Shown piece by piece: positions 7,300-11,930 of a stretch of DNA of 11,930 nt (position 1 is the first letter of the stretch; every line of letters starts with the position of its first letter). A program made the translations under genes and the position numbers. This DNA is from Candidatus Woesearchaeota archaeon (GTDB lineage: Archaea; Nanobdellota; Nanobdellia; Woesearchaeales; 21-14-0-10-32-9). The notes under the pieces were generated by a model. That model did no database searches. It worked only from the letters and a program-made list of their open reading frames with translations, and had not been told where the DNA came from. Where the stretch lies: positions 1 through 11,930 of the forward strand of contig PWWA01000090.1 of the NCBI GenBank assembly GCA_003562145.1, read 5' to 3'.

Positions 7300-7704
7300 T
7301 CAAGTATTACCTTTTAATAGTTCTTCATAGTAATTTCTTATGTAATCCATGCATTGGTCTTTAACGTACAAGCATCGCGCTGTTTCAGCATGCCACCTAA
7401 ACCCTGCTTGTTCGCACCTTTCCTCGCTATATGAATTCACGCAGTAGTTTGTGCCGTCAAAATCAATTTTTTCATTGCCGGCATACACCGAGCCACAAGG
7501 ACAAGGATCAATAAGATTTATCAAGTCATCGTTGTCAAAGTCACTGTTTCTCACCAGCTTATCAACTTGTTCCTCTAAACCTCCTAGGCCTGATGCGAGT
7601 AGCTGGTAAGCCCAGAAACCTGCTAATATAGCTAAGAGTAATAAGAATAATTTTCCGACCATATCAAGCACTAACCCTTTCCTTCCAACAACAATTTTTT
7701 TCAT
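7300..7704 (-). CDS. Anchored TSP3-like protein, copy 1 (134 aa)
   Basis: This is the first of the tandem pair. It starts MKKIVVGRKGLVLDMVGK, with one helix at about 17-36. The acidic loop is DFDNDDLINLIDPCPCG, in which the glycines of the standard loop are replaced (DND D for DGDG), so calcium binding may be weaker than in its paralog. Six cysteines match those of the paralog. The ribosome binding site (GTGAT) is poorer than the AGGTGA of the second copy, which may set different amounts of the two. The gene follows the 294-aa gene by 18 bases. Confidence 0.88.
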   Translation of the reverse strand: MKKIVVGRKGLVLDMVGKLFLLLLAILAGFWAYQLLASGLGGLEEQVDKLVRNSDFDNDDLINLIDPCPCGSVYAGNEKIDFDGTNYCVNSYSEERCEQAGFRWHAETARCLYVKDQCMDYIRNYYEELLKGNT

Positions 7705-7722
7705 AATATCACATTTTTTTAG

Positions 7723-8607
7723 TTATTTTATTAAGCTGAAAGATTCGCAGGTATAATCAGCTCTATAACTCTCCTCCGTTTCAAGTCTTCTTACCAGGCT
7801 ATTTCTCGTATCTTCAAGACAGTCAATATCTAGGACATCTCCAAACCAGACATTAGAACATCTTCCTCTCCAAGTCCATCTTGTAGGAATCAAGGTTATA
7901 CAATTATTAGTTTTGTCGCTTAAAATAATATACTCATCGAAATAGCTTCCAGTCATAAAAGATTCTGATTTCATTCCTCCACCCATAGTTAATTCGAAGT
8001 GAATTTTGTTGTATTCCCGCAAATTTATCTCTTTAGCTCTTAAGGAGAAAAAATCATCTTGTCTTGGTTCTCCATCTAAAAAAGAGTTATAGAATTTTTT
8101 TAGGAGATCATTACGATACAATACGCAGATATTCACACCTGTTATTGTTTCACTCGCAACTAAGAAATCTGGGAGCCCTGATGCTTGTTCTTCCTGCCTT
8201 TGCTGGAATAATTTTACTGAAAAAGGCCCTCTTCCGTAGGTTTGCCCTTCTACAGCTTCCATTTTTATATAATATCCATCATCGAAATGCGTTTTTGTTA
8301 GACCTGGGAATTTGGCGAAGCAGAACTGTTTCTCTGATTGACTTGTTTTTTTGAATGCTTCTACCATTTCATTAAAAATCCTGACAGCTTCCCCTCTTTC
8401 CTCATACACCCCCTGGCTCCGAGGGTCTATATCCCTATCCCTACTGAAAGAGAATCTGTCGTCTAAGGAGAGGAATTCTAAGAGTCCTATTCTTGCAGTC
8501 TTGAATGCTCCTCCTCCTATGAAGAATAGCATTATGAGTATGAACATAACTGTCAGGATTAGCCATCCTATCATTGACATTGCTCCTTTCTTACTCTTTT
8601 TTCTCAT
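7723..8607 (-). CDS. Anchored surface protein, 294 aa, unknown family
   Basis: The protein begins MRKKSKKGAMSMIGW, with one helix to about residue 33. The rest is an outward domain of about 260 residues. The first part is charged (SFSRDRDIDPRSQG, residues 53-66) and helical, and the remainder is probably beta-rich. There are six cysteines, in KQFCF, VNICVLY, NNCIT, RGRCSN, DIDCLE and YTCES. The TRWTWRGRCSNVWFG segment is rich in tryptophan, which may suit sugar or protein binding, though that is only a guess. I do not recognise the family. One base separates it from the 50-aa gene upstream. Its start at ATG 8607 is fixed by that spacing and by the KKG motif. Confidence 0.85.
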   Translation of the reverse strand: MRKKSKKGAMSMIGWLILTVMFILIMLFFIGGGAFKTARIGLLEFLSLDDRFSFSRDRDIDPRSQGVYEERGEAVRIFNEMVEAFKKTSQSEKQFCFAKFPGLTKTHFDDGYYIKMEAVEGQTYGRGPFSVKLFQQRQEEQASGLPDFLVASETITGVNICVLYRNDLLKKFYNSFLDGEPRQDDFFSLRAKEINLREYNKIHFELTMGGGMKSESFMTGSYFDEYIILSDKTNNCITLIPTRWTWRGRCSNVWFGDVLDIDCLEDTRNSLVRRLETEESYRADYTCESFSLIK

Positions 8608-8608
8608 T

Positions 8609-8761
8609 TTAGAATATTCCGCTCAAGAACTTTTGTATTGAGTTGTACCCACCTGTCATTATCCATATTAATATTAGTATTAGTACCACTACAATAATTA
8701 CCTTAGCTGTCTGTGACAGCAACATGAATTCCGCTTTTCTGTTAAAAACTTTTTTTTTCAT
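8609..8761 (-). CDS. 50-aa single-pass membrane peptide
   Basis: A 50-residue open frame fills the gap between two operon genes exactly: its ATG (8761) is two bases after the upstream stop, and its TAA is one base before the next ATG. The product starts MKKKVFNRKAEFMLL, then a helix of about 17 strongly hydrophobic residues (VIIVVVLILILIWIMT), then a short tail ending FLSGIF. The NRKAEF motif is the same type of signal as in its neighbours, which supports it as a real gene. No cysteines are present. A run of nine A follows the ATG. It could be a minor subunit or a structural peptide of the membrane complex; function is unknown. Confidence 0.75.
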   Translation of the reverse strand: MKKKVFNRKAEFMLLSQTAKVIIVVVLILILIWIMTGGYNSIQKFLSGIF

Positions 8762-8763
8762 TC

Positions 8764-10188
8764 TTATTTATCAGTTATACAGTATTCCCGTATTTCGTTA
8801 GCAGGCACAATAATTATATTATTCATGAATTCTCCTGTGTCTCCTCTCCATTCAGATACAATATTTCTAGGATCGACTAGGAATTGTCCCTTTCTAATAC
8901 GTATAATCGTAGGTACAATAGTTCCGGGTAAACCTATATCTCCAATGTATTCACCGGCAACTCCTAGTGCTCTTTTAATGAATGAATCTCTCTCAGGAGC
9001 ACTGCTCATGTAGGCTATTACGTGTGTTGAGTCTGCAGTTATGCTCGTTATTATTGGAAATGTAGATTCATAGTTAGAGATGTATGCGTAGTAGCTGTCT
9101 GGCTTTGCCATTGAAAGCTGAGCTACATCTCCTTCTATGAGGTTTACTCTTATATCCCTTACCAAATCTACTAATGCACTCATGAACTGCTCTCTGCTAT
9201 TAACCTTGCCAAATTTTTCTTCAATCATTAGTCCTATTTGGTGGTCTTGCAATTCATAGCTGAATTCTCCTCCCATGTGGACTCTTACCACCTTGTTATT
9301 AAAATCTACTAGTACTAGTATCCCGTTTTGCCTTTCGTAGGAGTGGAGGTTTATGTTTTCCATTATTCTTCTTGCAGCGCGTTTATCATTGGATTCTAGT
9401 TGTTCTGCTGCTATAACTAATAAGTTGGCTTTGTTTGCTTGGATTAGTTCCAGGCCTTCTTTAGATATTTTTTCCCTTGTTTCTAATGGTATGTTTCCGG
9501 AGTAGTCCATTACGTGGTCTTGTAAGGGCGCTGTAGTTATGTCTCTTATTCTTATCTTTGTTGGGTTTTCGTTGTGGAATCCTGTGAAGTCAAAGTTGTA
9601 GGCGTTGCCTACGTATTCCGCTGGTTGGCCGCCTATTAATATCGGAAGGTTGTTTGCTGCCCCGGCCATGTAGTTATATAGTTCTGGTGCAGAAATTATG
9701 TTTTGAGGTCTGTTGCTTATATCGTAGTCTTCTCCTTCGAATATGTTGATTTCAGACGGCCTGCCTTGGTCCATCCCACTAGGAATTTTAAAGTAATAGC
9801 ATATAAAGCATGATTTTTCACCCCATTCCGTTCCGAATATGTCTTTGTCTCTTCCCTGGTTAAATTGGTACCAGCACTGTGCAGATAGAAAAGATATTCT
9901 TTCCTTTATTTCTTCTCTTGTTCCGGAAAGGGTTTTTTCGTCTTTGGTTTTGCATACTAAAGGAACCATTTTTTTAGGTTCCGGCGTTCCAAGGTAGTCT
10001 TGTGCCATTTGCCCTAGGTTAGCTCTGGCTATCACGCTTGTCCTGCACGCGTTTATGTCTGTTATCTCTGTGCCTCGGTTCACGAAGAACACTATTATTG
10101 CTATGATTATTCCGAAGGCTATTATTGCTAGGATTAGGCTTCCCAGGGAGGAAGTGGTTTCTGCTCCTTTCTTGTTTGTTTTAGCCAT
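8764..10188 (-). CDS. Anchored protein with TPM-like domain, 474 aa
   Basis: This is the largest protein of the locus. It has a TNKKGAE motif and a helix at about 14-36. Residues 46-135 hold five cysteines (C48, C79, C105, C127, C130) in an arrangement (INACRTSVIA, then QCWYQF, then SCFICYYF) that I recall from unnamed membrane proteins of Woesearchaeota and relatives. Residues about 235-348 look like a TPM domain (YgcG/Psb32 type): a helical lead, then RQNGILVLVDFNNKVVRVHMG, then a helix-rich end. TPM proteins are usually tethered to membranes and linked to repair or assembly of membrane complexes; their claimed phosphatase activity is unsettled. The C-terminal 120 residues are unassigned and end with a sixth cysteine. 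It overlaps the 35-aa gene by eight bases. Confidence 0.85.
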   Translation of the reverse strand: MAKTNKKGAETTSSLGSLILAIIAFGIIIAIIVFFVNRGTEITDINACRTSVIARANLGQMAQDYLGTPEPKKMVPLVCKTKDEKTLSGTREEIKERISFLSAQCWYQFNQGRDKDIFGTEWGEKSCFICYYFKIPSGMDQGRPSEINIFEGEDYDISNRPQNIISAPELYNYMAGAANNLPILIGGQPAEYVGNAYNFDFTGFHNENPTKIRIRDITTAPLQDHVMDYSGNIPLETREKISKEGLELIQANKANLLVIAAEQLESNDKRAARRIMENINLHSYERQNGILVLVDFNNKVVRVHMGGEFSYELQDHQIGLMIEEKFGKVNSREQFMSALVDLVRDIRVNLIEGDVAQLSMAKPDSYYAYISNYESTFPIITSITADSTHVIAYMSSAPERDSFIKRALGVAGEYIGDIGLPGTIVPTIIRIRKGQFLVDPRNIVSEWRGDTGEFMNNIIIVPANEIREYCITDK

Positions 10189-10288
10189 AATTAGTCACTC
10201 TCAGGACAGCGATTATGAATATTCCTATTAGTATTATTGTTATTAGCATTATTACTAGGCTTGTGGTGGTCATTCCTCGAACATTCAT
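10181..10288 (-). CDS. 35-aa single-pass membrane peptide
   Basis: A short open frame begins at ATG 10288 about five bases after the expected transcription start and ends eight bases inside the 474-aa gene. It encodes MNVRGMTTTSLVIMLITI, then more hydrophobic residues, ending AVLRVTNYG. It is thus almost only a membrane helix with a VRGM basic motif like the KKRGM start of the 276-aa protein. The fit to the promoter, the overlap with the next gene and the shared motif argue that it is real. A second ATG at 10273 would give a 30-aa form. It may help assembly or couple translation of the 474-aa gene. Confidence 0.6.
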   Translation of the reverse strand: MNVRGMTTTSLVIMLITIILIGIFIIAVLRVTNYG

Positions 10289-10312
10289 TGAGTATAGAAT
10301 TGGCTACACTAG

Positions 10313-10326
10313 TATATAAAAGTTTT
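10313..10326 (-). promoter_or_regulatory. Archaeal TATA/BRE promoter for the 13-gene operon
   Basis: The transcript strand reads CAAAA followed by CTTTTATATA, a clear BRE-like element plus TATA box centred near 10317. Transcription should begin near 10292, only about four to five bases before ATG 10288, so the message is nearly leaderless. It lies in the 48-base space between the 332-aa gene and the 35-aa gene. Confidence 0.68.
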
Positions 10327-10336
10327 GGATTGATTT

Positions 10337-11335
10337 TTAAGTAATTCTCTCTATACAACCAACACCCATAGCTGAGCTCCACTCACAATTCAAACCGGGG
10401 CAAAACGCGTTAATGTTATCACATTGTTCCATAGGAACCCCTGAACACGAACTCGGACATTGAAAAGTACCAGAACCACTCTGAGCACTTCTAGTAACAC
10501 ATCTTTGCTCAGCCTGAATCCATGCACAATCTAGATTAGGGCAATTTACCGTAGAAGTGCCAGGATTAGTACAATGAAATAGCTGCGTAATATCCTCACA
10601 AGAATTATAAATACAGTTATCAGGCAAAATATCTAGATTACCCGGACCAGTAGGCTGTGAAACCCTGAGATTTATAATGGCTGATTGGTTCTGCACCCCG
10701 TTAACATCAAATAAATAAACTTGCATAACATAACGGCTATAAACAACGCCTTCTATCGGCTCTAGAACTATTTGGATCTTATTATCCCTATCAAAAACAT
10801 TCCTAGGCTTAGTATTATCAACGCATGCCTGCCTTGAGACAGATTTTGCCAATGGATGGCCTGACGGAATTACATCTCCAGTTTCAGCATCAACAATCCT
10901 TACAGTACAAGTAGACATATTAGTCCCAAAACCCCAAACCCAAAACGTATAAGACCGTCCCACATCCAAAACCTGTATTGAACCATGACTTATAGGTGTG
11001 TCAAGCAATCCCAATCTCACCTCTATGGACGGCTTGCCCAAATCATCAGGAGCTGGAGCTGGGACTGGATCTGTTGGTGTTAAATCTCTTGGGTTAACAC
11101 AGCATTTCGTGTTAGGTACCAACTCCCCGTTTTTGTAACACTTAATCTTATGAGTTATAGGCCTGTCTCCACCGCAAACAGCCAGGCATTCCCCGGGGCA
11201 CTCTTCAAGCGTGCCTTTTGTGTCTATCACGAATTTCCAGAAAATATAAGAAATAGCCAAGAGAACTAAGAGGGCGAGAACGAGCTTAACAATGGTGCTA
11301 ATGGTAATATCTGCTTTACGACCAAAAAACCTCAT
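10337..11335 (-). CDS. Anchored multi-domain cysteine-rich surface protein, 332 aa
   Basis: The start is ATG 11335, giving MRFFGRKADITIST; a start at 11380 would overlap the upstream gene and add 15 unrelated residues. GGGAG a few bases upstream can act as ribosome binding site. A helix spans about 13-35. Next comes a six-cysteine head (C46, C50, C54, C66, C78, C79) that ends in a CC pair, like the two mini-proteins upstream. A proline-rich linker (85-98) leads to a beta-rich, probably Ig-like domain (about 102-226). The C-terminal 90 residues hold two degenerate cysteine repeats built on CPNLDCAW and CPGLNCEW (265-272 and 312-319). An adhesin or binding subunit is a reasonable inference from the design. 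I do not know a named family. Confidence 0.86.
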   Translation of the reverse strand: MRFFGRKADITISTIVKLVLALLVLLAISYIFWKFVIDTKGTLEECPGECLAVCGGDRPITHKIKCYKNGELVPNTKCCVNPRDLTPTDPVPAPAPDDLGKPSIEVRLGLLDTPISHGSIQVLDVGRSYTFWVWGFGTNMSTCTVRIVDAETGDVIPSGHPLAKSVSRQACVDNTKPRNVFDRDNKIQIVLEPIEGVVYSRYVMQVYLFDVNGVQNQSAIINLRVSQPTGPGNLDILPDNCIYNSCEDITQLFHCTNPGTSTVNCPNLDCAWIQAEQRCVTRSAQSGSGTFQCPSSCSGVPMEQCDNINAFCPGLNCEWSSAMGVGCIERIT

Positions 11336-11349
11336 TTTCCAACTCCCTA

Positions 11350-11607
11350 CTAGCGCCTGACATATGTCGCCGGGCAACAATACTGATTAGAGGCACAGGG
11401 GTTTCTGCCTTGTGCATCTCTTAAGTAATCGGTTGTAGCACAATCAAATTGTGACGACACGCATTGTCCTCCTAAAGAAATACACTGCGTAGCCCTTCCG
11501 AATTCACCACTCCTGCCGCCGAATATGAAGACTATTACTACGAGGATGAGCAGAGCTATTACTATTATGACTATTAGGTTTATGCTAAGCTCTGCTTTCC
11601 TTTCCAT
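11350..11607 (-). CDS. Anchored six-cysteine mini-protein, copy 2 (85 aa)
   Basis: The protein begins MERKAELSINLIVI, with a helix to about residue 29. The exposed head of about 50 residues has six cysteines spaced C-x6-C-x6-C-x14-C-x5-C-C, almost the same as in the 83-aa neighbour. RKA followed by ELSINLIVI is a class III-like signal, so this could be a small pilin-like subunit. It starts two bases after the preceding stop without a strong ribosome binding site, so its translation probably depends on that of the 83-aa gene. The disulfide-rich head is inferred from cysteine spacing only. Confidence 0.86.
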   Translation of the reverse strand: MERKAELSINLIVIIVIALLILVVIVFIFGGRSGEFGRATQCISLGGQCVSSQFDCATTDYLRDAQGRNPCASNQYCCPATYVRR

Positions 11608-11609
11608 TA

Positions 11610-11861
11610 TTAGTTACCTACGGGAATGCAGCAAAGGTTCTGGTTTTGACATGTGGCAGTGAAATGCCTCGTGTATCCCTCACCTAAATCGCTACAAGAT
11701 CCACCTTGAGAAATATCACAATTTCCACCGATAGCCAAACAATTTGTTCCTTCAACTATACGACCGCCCGTCCCGAAGATGAGGACTGACAAGATGACTA
11801 GTATCAAGAGCGCGATGGCGGCTATCACTATGAGATTAACGCTTAATTCTGCTTTTTTCAT
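11610..11861 (-). CDS. Anchored six-cysteine mini-protein, copy 1 (83 aa)
   Basis: This is the first gene of the three-gene unit. The start MKKAELSVNLIVI leads into one helix (about 9-29), then GTGGR and a head with six cysteines spaced C-x6-C-x7-C-x14-C-x5-C-C, ending CCIPVGN. Proteins with this KKAELS start and a small cysteine-rich head are, as far as I recall, frequent and unnamed in Woesearchaeota/Pacearchaeota. The ATG at 11861 has an ideal GAGGTG site eight bases upstream and a TATA box about 45 bases upstream, so this is probably the most highly translated gene of the unit. That suits a major structural subunit, although this is an inference. Confidence 0.88.
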   Translation of the reverse strand: MKKAELSVNLIVIAAIALLILVILSVLIFGTGGRIVEGTNCLAIGGNCDISQGGSCSDLGEGYTRHFTATCQNQNLCCIPVGN

Positions 11862-11869
11862 GTTTGAAA

Positions 11870-11875
11870 CACCTC
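11870..11875 (-). promoter_or_regulatory. Shine-Dalgarno of the 83-aa gene
   Basis: The transcript reads GAGGTG, then eight bases, then ATG at 11861. It is one of the two strongest ribosome binding sites in the window and fixes the start of the 83-aa gene. Confidence 0.7.
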
Positions 11876-11902
11876 AACTAAACAAGAAAACAGGGTTAGG
11901 AC

Positions 11903-11916
11903 TATATAAATTTTAC
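11903..11916 (-). promoter_or_regulatory. Archaeal TATA promoter for the three-gene unit
   Basis: The transcript strand reads AATTTATATA preceded by GTAA, a good TATA box centred near 11907. Expected transcription start is near 11881, leaving a leader of about 20 bases that holds the GAGGTG ribosome binding site. Confidence 0.65.
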
Positions 11917-11930
11917 TCTTTATTACCAGC

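Larger units (their letters stand above)
6903..7704 (-). repeat. Tandem gene duplication (127-aa and 134-aa paralogs)
   Basis: Two adjacent genes share their order of parts, six cysteines, the acidic loop and the RCLY...QCMDYIR tail. Over the first 42 residues 36 are identical, yet about 20 of those 36 codons differ at silent positions. The duplication is therefore old and the membrane part is held by selection. Even the ribosome binding region (GTGATATTATGAAAAAAATT) is shared. Confidence 0.9.
11350..11861 (-). repeat. Tandem gene duplication (83-aa and 85-aa six-cysteine proteins)
   Basis: The two genes are adjacent and encode proteins with matching parts: KAELS[VI]NLIVI, IALLILV in the helix, GGNC/GGQC, and a final CC. 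The helix and the cysteine positions are kept while the loops differ, which fits duplication followed by divergence of the exposed surface. Confidence 0.85.

Noticed and set aside
8064..8641. Two 96-aa open frames on the plus strand
   Set aside because: Both are antisense to the 294-aa gene and show no promoter, ribosome binding site or domain.
10191..10382. 63-aa open frame on the minus strand across the second promoter
   Set aside because: It overlaps the end of the 332-aa gene and the TATA box, and its Asn-rich end is the 35-aa gene read in another frame. The 35-aa frame fits promoter and neighbours better.
1198..11861. Calling the locus a standard archaeal type IV pilus or archaellum operon
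   Set aside because: The expected ATPase, multi-spanning platform protein and prepilin peptidase are all absent, and most signals lack the Glu at +5. Pilin-like is used only as a description.
1..11930. tRNA, rRNA, CRISPR arrays, insertion sequences, attachment sites
   Set aside because: No cloverleaf-like segment, regular short repeats, transposase or integrase coding, or terminal inverted repeats were seen by eye; genes fill almost the whole window.

Overview
The window looks like part of the genome of an archaeon, most likely a DPANN-type lineage of the Woesearchaeota/Pacearchaeota kind. The lineage is an inference. Three points support it: an archaeal replication protein A, archaeal TATA boxes followed by short or near-absent leaders, and a dense set of small cysteine-containing single-pass membrane proteins of a style common in those genomes. 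All genes lie on the minus strand, so transcription runs from high to low coordinates.

From 11930 down to 10337 is a three-gene unit behind a good TATA box. It holds two tandem paralogous mini-proteins (83 and 85 aa), each with one membrane helix and a six-cysteine head, then a 332-aa anchored protein with a similar cysteine head, a beta-rich middle and two cysteine/tryptophan repeats. A second TATA box at about 10317 starts a very tightly packed run of 13 genes down to 1198, with 1 to 21 base gaps or short overlaps. In order these are: a 35-aa membrane peptide; a 474-aa anchored protein with a TPM-like domain; a 50-aa membrane peptide; a 294-aa anchored protein; two tandem paralogs (134 and 127 aa) with a thrombospondin type-3-like calcium loop; four anchored ectodomain proteins (276, 289, 157 and 175 aa); a membrane-anchored amidase_2/PGRP-like protein; a 3D-domain (MltA-like) protein; and a 182-aa protein with no signal. 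The last gene, 23-1135, has its own promoter and encodes a replication protein A-like single-stranded DNA-binding protein, apparently unrelated in function.

The striking point is the cell-surface locus. Nearly every protein begins with a short basic [KR][KR]-[GA]-type motif (GRKG, NKKG, GRKA, KKA), followed by a roughly 20-residue helix and an outward domain with even numbers of cysteines. This resembles archaeal class III (pilin-like) signals but mostly lacks the usual glutamate, and no pilus ATPase, platform protein or peptidase is in the window. The run ends with two enzymes whose known relatives cut peptidoglycan, a polymer archaea do not normally make. A reasonable hypothesis is a surface structure or secreted complex that contacts bacterial cells and opens their walls, for attack, feeding or attachment. 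The sequence alone does not prove this.

No tRNA, rRNA, CRISPR array, insertion sequence or attachment site was seen. There is no stretch over 300 bases without a gene.
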